Shown piece after piece: positions 16,371 through 25,096 of a stretch of 64,000 bases of DNA. Each line of letters starts with the position of its first letter. Position 1 is the first letter of the stretch. The stretch is from DATARH01 sp036008175 (GTDB lineage Bacteria; Pseudomonadota; Alphaproteobacteria; ATCC43930; CGMCC-115725): positions 1 through 64,000 of the forward strand of contig DASYOB010000020.1 in the NCBI GenBank assembly GCA_036008175.1. Direction: 5' to 3'. Position numbers and translations under genes: made by a program. The notes below the pieces were generated by a model that saw only the letters and a program-made list of their open reading frames with translations, was not told the origin of the DNA and made no database searches.

Positions 16371-17651
16371 CTAGTCGTCAGCTCCAGCGACGACGAGATC
16401 CGCCGTCAGCTCCTGCCCCATGGTTTCCGGGCTGAGCAACAGGGCGATCACGACGCTCACCGCCGCCGCTATTGTCCCGGCCGCCATGGGGAGGCCATAG
16501 CCCATATGGAAGTTGACCGCGAAGTAAGCCAGCACCGGGGCCACGAAGCCGCCAAAGATCGCCCCCTGATGATAGCAGAAGGCGCCCGCCGTGGCGCGCA
16601 CCTCGGTCGGGAACCGCTCGGCTAGATAGCTCGGCAGCTGGCTGTACAGCGCACCGCCGAAGGCGCCTTGCAGGCCAAACCCGATGGTGATCCAGAACGG
16701 ATCCGAGGTGAACAGGTAGATCGGCGCGATCGGGATCGCGATCGCGGCCGGGATCATCATCGCCCAGCGCCGGCCGATCTTGTCGGCCGTCCAGCCCCAC
16801 CAGGACATGCCGAGGAAGCTCATGATGTTGGCGATCATGAACGGCACCGCCGTGCCCATCGTCGTCAGCTTCAGATCCGCCTGCAGATGCGTCGCGAACA
16901 ATGCCCAGATCGAGTAGTAGAGGATGAAATTGCTCGCCATCCACCAGCACGCCAAGAGGGTGTTGCCGAGCATTCCCGGCTTGAAGATTTCGATCAGCGG
17001 CGCGCGTACCTCGTGTTGGCTTTCGCGCTGCTGACGGCGGTTCTCAACCCAGATCTCAGGCTCCTTGACGTAATAGCGGATGTACACGATCGAGAGCGCC
17101 GGCAGCACGCCGATCCACAACATGCCGCGCCACCCGATATAGTCGCCAAACACTCCCCAGATCACGCTCGACATCAGGAAGCCGATGCTCCACGAGCCTT
17201 GCAGCACGCCGCTCATAAAGCCTCGCGAGCGGATCGGCCATTGCTCCATCGCCAGCGCAGCACCTGCCGGCCATTCCGCCCCCATGCCGATGCCAAGCAG
17301 GGTGCGGAACACCAGCAGGAACAGCAAGGTCGGCGAAAACCCGGCGATGAAATTGCAGATCGAGTACCAGAAGATCGAGATCATTAGCGGCGTCTTGCGG
17401 CCGACCCGATCGGCGAGCCAGCCCGATCCGACCGCGCCGAGCAGCCGCATCCACAACGTCAGGGCGAGGATCCAGGCCACCTCGCTCACTGGGACGCCGA
17501 ATTCATCGGCGATCGGCTTCATGATCAACAGGAAGACGGTGAAATCGAACGCGTCCAGCGTCCAGCCGAGCCAGGCAGCCCACCACGCGTACCACTGATC
17601 CTTGGTGGGCTCGCGCCACCACGCCGAACGCCCAGCATCAATCGACGCCAT
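16371..17651 (-). CDS. MFS transporter, SHS (sialate/lactate-type) family, copy B
   Basis: 426-residue paralogue of the neighbouring carrier with the same landmarks: WLGWTLDAFDFTVFLLIM, GSGWLADRVGRKTPLMIS, GIGMGAEWPAGAALAME and FPTEVRATAGAFCYHQGA. The start at 17651 is supported by AGGAGAGG nine bases upstream. The two genes diverged more than the AAHS pair at 2923-5712, so this is an older duplication. The order on the reverse strand is B then A, probably one transcript with the GC hairpin between them. Confidence 0.85.
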   Translation of the reverse strand: MASIDAGRSAWWREPTKDQWYAWWAAWLGWTLDAFDFTVFLLIMKPIADEFGVPVSEVAWILALTLWMRLLGAVGSGWLADRVGRKTPLMISIFWYSICNFIAGFSPTLLFLLVFRTLLGIGMGAEWPAGAALAMEQWPIRSRGFMSGVLQGSWSIGFLMSSVIWGVFGDYIGWRGMLWIGVLPALSIVYIRYYVKEPEIWVENRRQQRESQHEVRAPLIEIFKPGMLGNTLLACWWMASNFILYYSIWALFATHLQADLKLTTMGTAVPFMIANIMSFLGMSWWGWTADKIGRRWAMMIPAAIAIPIAPIYLFTSDPFWITIGFGLQGAFGGALYSQLPSYLAERFPTEVRATAGAFCYHQGAIFGGFVAPVLAYFAVNFHMGYGLPMAAGTIAAAVSVVIALLLSPETMGQELTADLVVAGADD

Positions 17652-17954
17652 GCCGCACCTCTCCTGTTCAATACGGCCCGTTTAGCGGGCCTTGCCGTCA
17701 GTCTATGAGGGAGTTGAGCAAAAGTCATGCCATTTTGTCGCAGCGCGAAACGCGAGCCGCGTGGGCTCGCGCAGACTTTCGCTCATACGGAGCGCTGGCC
17801 GACTTGAAATACCGACGGCTTTGGCTGAAGGCGGGCTGCGCTAGCCCATCGCGCAATGATATAAGCTGGCCGGGCGAATTGACGCGAAGCGTTCGGCGCC
17901 CGCGGTTGTTGACCGAAAGCTTTCGGTATCCACCCACCAGGAGGAGGATCTCTG
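17652..17954. other. Divergent intergenic region
   Basis: 303 bp between the SHS carrier (leftward) and the DUF992 gene (rightward). It contains a GGCCCG/CGGGCC hairpin near 17674-17691 and a TGATATAAG patch near 17858 that could be a minus-10 element for the rightward genes. I see no gene in it. Confidence 0.4.
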
Positions 17955-18440
17955 ATGTCCAGGACCATGCGGCTCGCCGCGGCACTGACGGCGGCGCTCG
18001 GCGCTGCCATGACCTGCGGCGGGGCGGCGCTAGCGCAAGGAGGCGTCGTCGTCGGCACGCTGTCGTGCAACGTGGCAAGCGGGTTTGGCTTCGTGTTTGG
18101 CTCCTCGCGGGCGATGAACTGCACCTTCTCCGGGCCGGGCCCCCGTTACGAGTATTACGTCGGCAACATCTCGAAATTCGGCGTGGACATAGGCTACACC
18201 CAAGGCGGCATCCTGGTTTGGACAGTGTTTGCTCCGAGCGCCAATTTAGCGCCCGGCGCGTTGGCGGGTGGATATGCCGGCGGCACCGCCAGCGCCACCG
18301 TGGGAATCGGCATCGGAGCCAATGCATTGATCGGCGGCGGCGGCAATTCGATTGCGTTGCAACCGCTGAGCATCGAGGCCAATCGAGGGCTGAACGTCGC
18401 CGCTGGGGTCGCGGCGATGACCCTGGCTCCGGCGCGGTGA
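17955..18440 (+). CDS. DUF992 family exported protein
   Basis: 161-residue periplasmic protein of unknown function. The signal peptide runs through LAAALTAALGAAMTCGGAAL with cleavage near ALAQ-GG. The mature part fits DUF992: VGTLSCNVASGFGFVFGSSR, then CTFSGPGPRYEYYVGNISKF, then a glycine-rich ATVGIGIGANALIGGG stretch and SIALQPLSIEANRGLNVAAG. The domain is largely restricted to alphaproteobacteria. Strong ribosome site AGGAGGAGG just upstream. Two cysteines of the mature protein are in the first 30 residues. Confidence 0.8.
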   Translation: MSRTMRLAAALTAALGAAMTCGGAALAQGGVVVGTLSCNVASGFGFVFGSSRAMNCTFSGPGPRYEYYVGNISKFGVDIGYTQGGILVWTVFAPSANLAPGALAGGYAGGTASATVGIGIGANALIGGGGNSIALQPLSIEANRGLNVAAGVAAMTLAPAR

Positions 18441-18491
18441 GCCAAGGTTTCGGTTTGGGCGGCGCCCCGCACCGGATTATCCTGCCGTGCC

Positions 18492-18716
18492 ATGCAGTCG
18501 GAGCGCCACACCGCCCCTTCGGAGCCGAACGAACGCGCCGCCGACGAGGGGCGATTGACGATCGAACGCGCCGAAGAGGCTTGGCAGCGCCAGGTCGAGG
18601 GCGAGAATGCCGCCGCTTCGGCACCGAGCAGCACGATGCTCCGCATCGTGCTGCTCGGTGCGGCGATTGCCGCGATTATTTTCCTATTGTTCCAGCGCCT
18701 CGCCCAAATCGGTTGA
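18492..18716 (+). CDS. Small tail-anchored membrane protein
   Basis: 74-residue protein, not recognised. The first about 47 residues are hydrophilic and acidic/basic mixed (ERAEEAWQRQVEGENAAA). The C-terminal part, MLRIVLLGAAIAAIIFLLFQ, is a single membrane span, so it is likely an inner-membrane protein with a cytoplasmic head. It lies between DUF992 and DUF3096-like genes on the same strand and is probably co-transcribed. No strong ribosome site is evident. Confidence 0.5.
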   Translation: MQSERHTAPSEPNERAADEGRLTIERAEEAWQRQVEGENAAASAPSSTMLRIVLLGAAIAAIIFLLFQRLAQIG

Positions 18717-18750
18717 CGCAGGGCGCCGACGATCCCGATCGGGAGGAGCC

Positions 18751-18897
18751 ATGACGCTAAGCATAGCCCATTTGCAGCCAATCGTCGCCTTGATCGCCGG
18801 CGTGCTGATCCTGCTCGTGCCGCGCATCCTCAACTACGTCGTCGCCATCTACCTAATCGTGACCGGCCTGCTCGGGCTCAACATCATCCACTTCTGA
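18751..18897 (+). CDS. DUF3096-like 48-residue membrane protein
   Basis: Tiny hydrophobic protein with two spans: HLQPIVALIAGVLILLVPRI and NYVVAIYLIVTGLLGLN. The pattern (one proline-arginine turn between two helices, ending in N-I-I) fits DUF3096, a family of about 50-residue proteins of unknown role. ATG at 18751 has GGGAGGAG directly upstream, which makes translation very likely despite the small size. Confidence 0.75.
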   Translation: MTLSIAHLQPIVALIAGVLILLVPRILNYVVAIYLIVTGLLGLNIIHF

Positions 18898-18909
18898 GCA
18901 GACGCCGGC

Positions 18910-19935
18910 TCAGTCGCGCGAGGACGAGTGCTGCCGCGGGCCGGCGAGCTTGACCAGCTTGTCGTACACGAGTCCGTCGATCTCGAGGCCTCCGCGGGAG
19001 AGACGCTCGCGGTTGCGCGCCGATTGCTCGCCGGGAATGCGGATCTCGTCGAAGCCAGGCTGGCGCGGGACCGCCTTCACCCGCGCGATCAGCGCGCCCA
19101 ACTCGCGCTTCATATCGTCGAGCGGCACCAGCAGATCGGGCCGGAAGGCGATGAAGATATAGCCGTCCTGGTTGCCCGGAATCAGCGCCGCGCCGCCGAG
19201 CAGCCCGAACGCCTGCACGATCAGCGCCAGCCCGAACCCCTTGTAGCCGCCCTTGTCGCCGCCGAACGGCAACAGCGCACCCAACCAGGCCTCATGCGCG
19301 TCACGGGTCGGATTGCCATCGCGGTCGATCGCGACGCCTTCGGGCAAAGGCTGGTCGAGCCGCTCGCGCAGCGCCAGCTCGGTCGCCATGAAAGCGGAGG
19401 TTCCCATATCCAGCACCAGCGGGCCGTCCACTGTCGGCATCGCGAAGGCGATCGGGTTGGTGCCGAGCGCCGGCTTCGCACCGCCGAACGGCGCGACGGC
19501 GGCGCCGCTGCTGGCGGTATGGATCGCAACGAGATCGGCGCGCGCGATCATCTCGACGAAATACGCGTTGCGCCCGCTCATCCAGCTGTCGGTGACGCCG
19601 ACAATCGCGATGCCGTGACCCGCTGCCTTGGCGATCGTCGCTTTCGCGGCATGGTACATCGCCAGCATGCCGACATTGTTGCCGCCATCGTAGAGTGCCG
19701 ACACCTCGGTTTCGTGCAGGATACGCATGGGCCGCCGCGGCTGCGCGAAGCGCCGGTGCTCCGGGATGTTGAGGATCTTGGCGAGCCCCGAATACTCATA
19801 GCCGCATAGCGCCGCGTCGATGACGTGATCGGCGACAATGCGCGCCTCCTCGGCGTCGTAGCCGATGCCGAGAAGCGCGCCTTCGCCAAGGGCGCGGGCT
19901 TCATCGACGCTGAGATGAATGCGATCGGCTGGCAT
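18910..19935 (-). CDS. Ldh/YlbC-type NAD(P)-dependent dehydrogenase
   Basis: 341-residue oxidoreductase of the malate/L-lactate dehydrogenase-2 family (also ureidoglycolate, delta1-piperideine-2-carboxylate and sulfolactate enzymes). Diagnostic segments are DAALCGYEYSGLAKI near the N-terminus, GNNVGMLAMYHAAKATIAKA, ALGTNPIAFAMPTVDGPLVL and GYKGFGLALIVQAF. Family members oxidise 2-hydroxy acids or reduce keto/imino acids; which one cannot be told. The start at 19935 has AGAGGAAG upstream. It lies 111 bp downstream of the LuxR gene on the same strand. Confidence 0.82.
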   Translation of the reverse strand: MPADRIHLSVDEARALGEGALLGIGYDAEEARIVADHVIDAALCGYEYSGLAKILNIPEHRRFAQPRRPMRILHETEVSALYDGGNNVGMLAMYHAAKATIAKAAGHGIAIVGVTDSWMSGRNAYFVEMIARADLVAIHTASSGAAVAPFGGAKPALGTNPIAFAMPTVDGPLVLDMGTSAFMATELALRERLDQPLPEGVAIDRDGNPTRDAHEAWLGALLPFGGDKGGYKGFGLALIVQAFGLLGGAALIPGNQDGYIFIAFRPDLLVPLDDMKRELGALIARVKAVPRQPGFDEIRIPGEQSARNRERLSRGGLEIDGLVYDKLVKLAGPRQHSSSRD

Positions 19936-20046
19936 GCGGCGCTTCCTCTTCCGGTTCAGCGCCCCAAGTGTAGCAAGTGTCGAGACGCGTAGGACAGTCG
20001 CGGACCGGCGAGACGCAGGTCCCGGCACGAGCAAGTGTGGCTTTTG

Positions 20047-20604
20047 CTAGAGTTCGATCAGGCGTTGGCGCAGGCCTTTGTGTACGGCGTCCGCGCGGCT
20101 TTTCGCATCGAGCTTCCGAAACAACGATTCGCAATGGAACTTGACGGTGTGCTGCGAGATGCCGAGCCGGCGCGCCACCTCCTTATTGCTGAGCCCCTCG
20201 CCGATCGCGGCGAGCACCTCGATTTCGCGCGGCGTGAGCAACGGAGCGTCCTCGCTCGGAAAGGGACGGAAGCCTCGCTGCGGCGGGTCGGAACCGTAGA
20301 CGCTCAATCCAGCGGCGGCGGCACGCAGCGCCGCATCAATCTGCGCCGCGCATGCGTCGCGCGGCAATATGCCGGACTGCCCGACATCGCCTACTCCGAG
20401 CGTTACCACCGCAGGACCGTCCAAATCGATCGCCATCGTATCGGCGAGCACGACATCGGCTTCGGCGGTCGATGCCGCGAGTTCGTGGCCGGCACCGGTG
20501 ACGATCGCCTCCAAGCCGGCGCGGCGGACCGGATCGTCTGTCGCGATCGCCACCCGCAATGGGTTGGCCGAACGAACAGCTGGCCGAGGCGCTGGGGCAA
20601 ACAT
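20047..20604 (-). CDS. LuxR-family regulator with degenerate receiver
   Basis: 185-residue DNA-binding protein. The C-terminal helix-turn-helix (about 120-180) is canonical: LTPREIEVLAAIGEGLSNKE then VARRLGISQHTVKFH. The N-terminal about 110 residues look like a shortened receiver (VAIATDDPVRRAGLEAIVTG) but the usual acidic pocket and phosphoacceptor context are not clear, so it is probably not phosphorylated. It starts two bases after the stop of the HtrA-like gene, so the two form one translational unit and likely one signalling pathway. Confidence 0.8.
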   Translation of the reverse strand: MFAPAPRPAVRSANPLRVAIATDDPVRRAGLEAIVTGAGHELAASTAEADVVLADTMAIDLDGPAVVTLGVGDVGQSGILPRDACAAQIDAALRAAAAGLSVYGSDPPQRGFRPFPSEDAPLLTPREIEVLAAIGEGLSNKEVARRLGISQHTVKFHCESLFRKLDAKSRADAVHKGLRQRLIEL

Positions 20605-20606
20605 GC

Positions 20607-21509
20607 TTACGCAGCCGGGCGCGCAGTTACCGTGACGCTGAGCGTCATCGGCGCACCGGCCCGGATCAGGTGAAGCTCGACCGAGCGGCCGACGCTGTCA
20701 GGGCCCAGGCTGCGGCCGATTTCCGCCGGACGGCTTGCCGGCGTGTCGCCGACGCGGATCAGAATGTCGCCGGGATGGATACCTCCAATCGCCGCGGGGC
20801 CGCCGGGCGCGACCTGCATGACCATCAAGCCGCGAGCCTGCCCGGTTTGCGCGGTGATGGCTTCGGGTAGCGCAACCGGATGCAGCGCGACACCGAGCCA
20901 TCCCCGCTCGACCCGGCCGGCCGCCAGCAGCGGCCCAGCAACGCGGGTGATGGTCGAGGCGGGAATCACCAAGCCGCGCCCGCGCACCCCAGTGGCAGAC
21001 ATCCCCAGGAGTCCGCCCGCAGCATCGACAACCGGGCCTCCCTCCTCCCGGCCCGAGATGCGTAAATCGAGCGAGATCCGCCAGTCGATCAGTCCGCCGG
21101 CCAGGCTGTGCCAAGCCGGTCCAAGCGCGCGCACGACTCCTAGCCGAAGCATCGGCGCTCCGCTCGCGGCGGCGGCGAAGACCAATGCCAGCGCGCCGAG
21201 CTTGGGTTCGGCTGCCGCCGGCAGCGTGGCCTCGACCTGCTGTTCCAGACGCAGGCCAACGACATTGGTGCCGCGGTCACGGCCAGCGACCAGCGCCTTC
21301 AGCGAGCGCCCATCCGATAAGATGATTTCGGCCTCGCTCACCTTGGGAAAGACTTGCTCCGAAGCGATTACGACATCGGCACCCCAAAGAATGCCGCTAC
21401 GTACCTGATGCCGGGCTCGGATCGCCACGACAAAGCCGCGCGCCGTGGCGGCGCGCGCCGCCAGCGCGTCCGAAAGCTGTGTCAGGGGGTCCTGCTGTTC
21501 ATCGGCCAT
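20607..21509 (-). CDS. HtrA/DegP-like protein with PDZ domain and no catalytic triad
   Basis: 300 residues: trypsin-like fold (about 25-200) followed by a PDZ domain (VERGWLGVALHPVALPEAI ... IHPGDILIRVGDTPAS). All three catalytic positions are altered. The TNxHV His site reads ASEQV (Gln52), the DLAVL Asp site reads NVVGL (Asn82), and the GNSGGP Ser site reads REEGGP (Glu156). No signal peptide or membrane span is seen, so it is probably cytoplasmic. The start at 21509 has GGAG eight bases upstream. With the LuxR regulator directly after it, I infer a peptide-binding sensor or partner rather than a protease. Confidence 0.8.
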   Translation of the reverse strand: MADEQQDPLTQLSDALAARAATARGFVVAIRARHQVRSGILWGADVVIASEQVFPKVSEAEIILSDGRSLKALVAGRDRGTNVVGLRLEQQVEATLPAAAEPKLGALALVFAAAASGAPMLRLGVVRALGPAWHSLAGGLIDWRISLDLRISGREEGGPVVDAAGGLLGMSATGVRGRGLVIPASTITRVAGPLLAAGRVERGWLGVALHPVALPEAITAQTGQARGLMVMQVAPGGPAAIGGIHPGDILIRVGDTPASRPAEIGRSLGPDSVGRSVELHLIRAGAPMTLSVTVTARPAA

Positions 21510-21700
21510 ATCTGTGACTCCGCAATCGAATGCGGTGAAAATCGACATTGATGGCCGGTTGCGCCATCGGGCAATTGGGGGGGATTGCCCGGATGAACGT
21601 CGGGGGCAGGACACATCCGCGACCGGGTCTTGCCACTGCCGCCCGGACGCGATGTAGTGGCGCGGCCAACGCAATTCGCAACGCATATGGAGGATGGGCG

Positions 21701-22204
21701 ATGAACCAAGACGCCAAGAAGACCGCGCTGCGCATGATTCCCTACGGCATCTATGTGCTGACCGCCGACGACGGCAAGGGCAATGTCGCCGGCGCGACCG
21801 TCAACTGGGTGACGCAGACCGCGTTCAACCCGCCGCTCGTCGTGGTCGGGGTCAAGACCGACAGCGGCGCCTATTCGATCGTCAAGAATAGCAAGAGCTT
21901 CACGCTCAACATGCTGGGCAAGGAGCAGAAAGGGCTCGCCTTCACCTTTTTCAAGCCAGCCCACCTCGCTGACGGCAAGCTGTCCGGCCAGACAATCCAC
22001 AAAGGCGGCAACGGAGCGCCGATCCTCGAGGTGGCGCTCGCTGCGGTTGAGTGCAAGGTGACCAGCATTGTCGAGCAGGGCGATCATCACATTGTCGTCG
22101 GCGAGGTCGTCGAGGCGCATCTGCCTAAAGCGATCGACGGCCGTCCCGACGCTGCGATCCTCGAGATGAAAGACCTCGGCGACAATGTTTTCTACGGTGG
22201 CTGA
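21701..22204 (+). CDS. Flavin reductase-like FMN-binding protein
   Basis: 167-residue protein of the flavin reductase-like domain family, expected to bind FMN and supply reduced flavin or act as an oxidoreductase. Visible features: the N-terminal RMIPYGIYVLTADDG, then GATVNWVTQTAFNPPLVVVG, then KSFTLNMLGKEQ and a C-terminal HHIVVGEVVEAHL. The start ATG follows ATGGAGGATGGGCG. It is transcribed away from the HtrA-like/LuxR unit. A partner monooxygenase is not adjacent; the luciferase-like gene at 5712 or the dioxygenase at 23263 are possible clients only. Confidence 0.8.
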   Translation: MNQDAKKTALRMIPYGIYVLTADDGKGNVAGATVNWVTQTAFNPPLVVVGVKTDSGAYSIVKNSKSFTLNMLGKEQKGLAFTFFKPAHLADGKLSGQTIHKGGNGAPILEVALAAVECKVTSIVEQGDHHIVVGEVVEAHLPKAIDGRPDAAILEMKDLGDNVFYGG

Positions 22205-22282
22205 TGACAGAACGCAGACTGTCGATCTCCGGCAGCCCCTGCTGAGCGTGGCGTTGTTCTTCGGGATGCGGGCCGTCGCGAT

Positions 22283-23242
22283 ATGAAGGCGCCCGCCCGC
22301 AAAAGGGGGCGCCCGGGCCGCCGCCGCGCGATGCCGCCGCGTGCCTCGCCTCCACCAGGCGTCGAGGTACGCCCACCGCTGCTCCTCGCCCGGGAGACCG
22401 CCGACGAGGTGCTGGCGCTCGGCTTGCACCGGCCATGGTTTGGCGATCTGTATCACCGCACCCTCAGAATGAGGTGGTGGAGTTTTCTGCTAGCCGGCGC
22501 GACCCTTTACTTCGCTACCAATGTCGCGTTCGCGCTGCTTTACCTTTTGCAACCCGGCGCGATCGCCAACGCCCACCCTGGTAACTTCTGGGACGCATTC
22601 TTTTTCAGCGTTCAGACGATATCGACGGTCGGCTACGGCCAGTTGGTCCCGGCGACGCTTTATGCCAATCTCGTCGTCACTGCCGAAACCTTTGCCGGGG
22701 TCTTGTTCCTGGCGCTATCGACGGGCCTTTTCTTCGCCCGGTTTTCGCGGCCGACGGCAAGAATCCTGTTCAGCCGGGTCGCGGTAATCGGCCCCTACAA
22801 TGGTAGGCCGATCCTCGCCTTCCGCCTTGCCAATCAGCGCAGCAACCAAATCCTGCAGGCCGAAGTCGGCGTCACCCTTTTACGCGATGAGGTTACCGAG
22901 GAAGGGATCTCGATCCGGCGCTTCTATGATTTGAAGCTGCAGCGCTACCGGAGCCCGGTTTTCGCGATGAGCTTCATGGTCATGCACGAGATCGACCGCG
23001 ATAGCCCGCTGCACGGCGCCGACTCCGTGGCGCTCGAAGCGCTGAACGTCGAGCTGGTAGTGACAGCCAGTGGGATCGACGAGACGATGGCGCAACGGGT
23101 AAACGCTCGAACCTCGTACTTGCCGGACGAGATCCTCTGGGGACGCCGTTTCGTCGATGTGCTCGGCTGGACCGAGGACGGCCGACGCGTCATCGATTAT
23201 CGCCGATTCCATGATACTGTGAGCATAGACGGGCCGACGTAA
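22283..23242 (+). CDS. Inward-rectifier-type potassium channel (KirBac-like)
   Basis: 319-residue channel subunit. Two spans (about 66-90 and 126-150) flank a pore loop with the K+ selectivity filter TVGYGQ at 115-120 (FFFSVQTISTVGYGQLVP). The C-terminal half is the beta-rich cytoplasmic domain of Kir channels (ILAFRLANQRSNQILQAEVG, MSFMVMHEIDRDSPLHG). The long basic N-terminus (RKRGRPGRRR) is unusual; an inner ATG start may be the real one. Acts as a tetramer in the inner membrane. Confidence 0.85.
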   Translation: MKAPARKRGRPGRRRAMPPRASPPPGVEVRPPLLLARETADEVLALGLHRPWFGDLYHRTLRMRWWSFLLAGATLYFATNVAFALLYLLQPGAIANAHPGNFWDAFFFSVQTISTVGYGQLVPATLYANLVVTAETFAGVLFLALSTGLFFARFSRPTARILFSRVAVIGPYNGRPILAFRLANQRSNQILQAEVGVTLLRDEVTEEGISIRRFYDLKLQRYRSPVFAMSFMVMHEIDRDSPLHGADSVALEALNVELVVTASGIDETMAQRVNARTSYLPDEILWGRRFVDVLGWTEDGRRVIDYRRFHDTVSIDGPT

Positions 23243-23262
23243 AGCACGCCGGGAGAAGCATA

Positions 23263-24501
23263 ATGGAACGGCAGACGCTCAAATGGCCGAAACAAGGTAA
23301 TGCGCGGGTGCCGTACCGCGTGTTCGCCGATCCGGAGATCTACCGGGCCGAACTCGATCGCATCTTTTTAGGGCCCACTTGGCAATGCCTCGGCCTCGCC
23401 GCCGAATTGCCGGAACCCGGCGACTACAAGACGACCTTCCTTGGCGAAACGCCCGTCATCGTCACCCGCGGCGAAGACGATGAGATCCACGCGATGGTCA
23501 ACCGTTGCGCCCATCGCGGCAATCTCGTCTGCCTGAAGGAGCGCGGGCACACCAAAGACGGGCTGACCTGCGTCTACCACGCCTGGCGCTATGACCTCAC
23601 GGGTAACTTGACGAGCGTTGCGTTTCGCCGCGGCGTCGGCGGCAAGGGCGGCATGCCCGAGAGCTTCCGCCTGGAAGAGCACGGGCTCAAACGGCTGCGC
23701 ACCGACACCTTCGCCGGGCTCGTCTTCGGCACGCTGTCGGTCGACGCACCGCCCCTTTCCGAATACATCGGCAACGACATCGGCGGGCGCATCGGCCGGG
23801 TCATGCGCGGCAAGCCGAAGCTGCTCGGCACCACCTCGCAGATCCTGCACAACAACTGGAAGCTCTATTTCGAGAACGTCAAGGACACCTATCACGCCAG
23901 CCTGCTGCACAGCTTTTTCACAACCTTCCGCATCAGCCGGCTGACCACAGCGGGCGGGGTCGCGATCGCCGAGTCGGGCGCGCACCATGCCAGCTACACC
24001 TATGGCGAGCAGCGCGGCGACAACGCCACCTCGGACAAGCTCTACGGCGAGATTCACTCGCTGCACGAGGATTACCGGCTGCAAGAACCGGGCTTTTTGG
24101 ATTCGGTCGACGAGATCGGTGACGGCGTGACACTGCAGATCCTCAGCGTATTCCCGAATTTCGTGTTGCAGCAGATCAGCAATTCGATAGCGCTGCGGCT
24201 CGTCCTGCCGAAAGGGCCGGACAAGACCGAACTGCAATGGATTTATATCGGCTTCGAGGATGACGATGCGGCGATGACCGAGCGTCGGCTGCAGCAGGCA
24301 AATTTGGTGGGTCCGGCCGGGTACGTCTCGATGGAGGACGGCGCGGTCGGAGCATTCATCCAGCGCGCGATCAAGGGCGGCGAGGACGAGTGTTCGGTCA
24401 TCGAGATGGGCGGGTTCGAGCACGCGCCACAGCCGACGCGCGCCACAGAGGCGTCCGTCCGCGGCTTCTGGAACGCCTGGCGACCGCTGATGGGGCTGTA
24501 A
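23263..24501 (+). CDS. Aromatic ring-hydroxylating dioxygenase, alpha subunit
   Basis: 412-residue Rieske non-heme iron oxygenase. The Rieske ligands are C82-x-H84 (RCAHRG) and C103-x2-H106 (CVYHAW), with 18 residues between the pairs. The mononuclear iron site is D208-x2-H211-x4-H216 (KDTYHASLLH), with a further Asp expected near the C-terminus. It adds O2 across or onto an aromatic ring, needing an electron-transfer partner. The beta subunit follows five bases later. No ferredoxin or reductase gene is adjacent, so electrons must come from elsewhere. Substrate unknown (salicylate, anthranilate or terephthalate-type are options). Confidence 0.88.
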   Translation: MERQTLKWPKQGNARVPYRVFADPEIYRAELDRIFLGPTWQCLGLAAELPEPGDYKTTFLGETPVIVTRGEDDEIHAMVNRCAHRGNLVCLKERGHTKDGLTCVYHAWRYDLTGNLTSVAFRRGVGGKGGMPESFRLEEHGLKRLRTDTFAGLVFGTLSVDAPPLSEYIGNDIGGRIGRVMRGKPKLLGTTSQILHNNWKLYFENVKDTYHASLLHSFFTTFRISRLTTAGGVAIAESGAHHASYTYGEQRGDNATSDKLYGEIHSLHEDYRLQEPGFLDSVDEIGDGVTLQILSVFPNFVLQQISNSIALRLVLPKGPDKTELQWIYIGFEDDDAAMTERRLQQANLVGPAGYVSMEDGAVGAFIQRAIKGGEDECSVIEMGGFEHAPQPTRATEASVRGFWNAWRPLMGL

Positions 24502-24506
24502 CGGCG

Positions 24507-24986
24507 ATGGACCTCGCCGAGGTTGTAAGGCGCCTCGAGCTTGAGAACCTTTATGCCGATTACGCAGCCTGCCTCGATGCCGACCGCCTCGAAGACTGGC
24601 CCGGGTTTTTTATCGAGGACTGCCACTACCGGGTGACCTCGGCCGAGAATTACGAGGCTGGCCTGCCCTTGGGCCTGATCTACGCCACCTCAAATAACAT
24701 GCTCAAGGATCGGGTCAGCGCGCTGCGCCAAGCCAACATTTACGAGCCGCAGCGCTATCGGCATCTGATCTCCGGGATCCACGTCGAGAAGGACGAACGA
24801 GACGCGCTCGAACTGGGGGCCAATTTCCTCGCCGTCCGCACGATGCAGGACGGCGGGATGATCCTGTTCGCCGCTGGGCGCTATGTGGACCGCGCGGTGC
24901 GGACTGAGGCCGGCTGGAAATTTGCGAAGAAGATCGTCGTGCTCGACAGCCGGCAGATCGACACCTTGCTGGCGATTCCGCTCTGA
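24507..24986 (+). CDS. Aromatic ring-hydroxylating dioxygenase, beta subunit
   Basis: 159-residue small subunit with an NTF2-like fold. It starts at ATG 24507, five bases after the alpha stop. The segment LENLYADYAACLDADRLEDW ... DCHYRVTSAENYEAG and the C-terminal DRAVRTEAGWKFAKKIVVLD are typical of the beta subunits of dioxygenases such as the benzoate and anthranilate types. It gives structure to the hexameric oxygenase and may influence substrate choice. A REP-like element begins 29 bp after the stop. Confidence 0.85.
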   Translation: MDLAEVVRRLELENLYADYAACLDADRLEDWPGFFIEDCHYRVTSAENYEAGLPLGLIYATSNNMLKDRVSALRQANIYEPQRYRHLISGIHVEKDERDALELGANFLAVRTMQDGGMILFAAGRYVDRAVRTEAGWKFAKKIVVLDSRQIDTLLAIPL

Positions 24987-25014
24987 GGATGGGACGGGCA
25001 ATCTTTTGCAGACT

Positions 25015-25096
25015 TCGTCACCCCCGCGCGAGCGGGGGTCCAGAGCGAGCCATGGAGAGCCGCCGCTTCTGGTTTCCCGCTTTCGCGGGAATGACG
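25015..25096. repeat. REP-like palindromic element (CGTCA..CCCGCG type)
   Basis: Two oppositely oriented units: CGTCACCCCCGCGCGAGCGG plus GGGTCCAG (25015-25042) and CTGGTTTCCCGCTTTCGCGG plus GAATGACG (25069-25096), separated by about 26 bases. This class of palindrome (translated as PAFAGMT) is dispersed in many proteobacteria. Here it is embedded in the 5' end of the osmolyte-binding protein gene. Confidence 0.7.
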
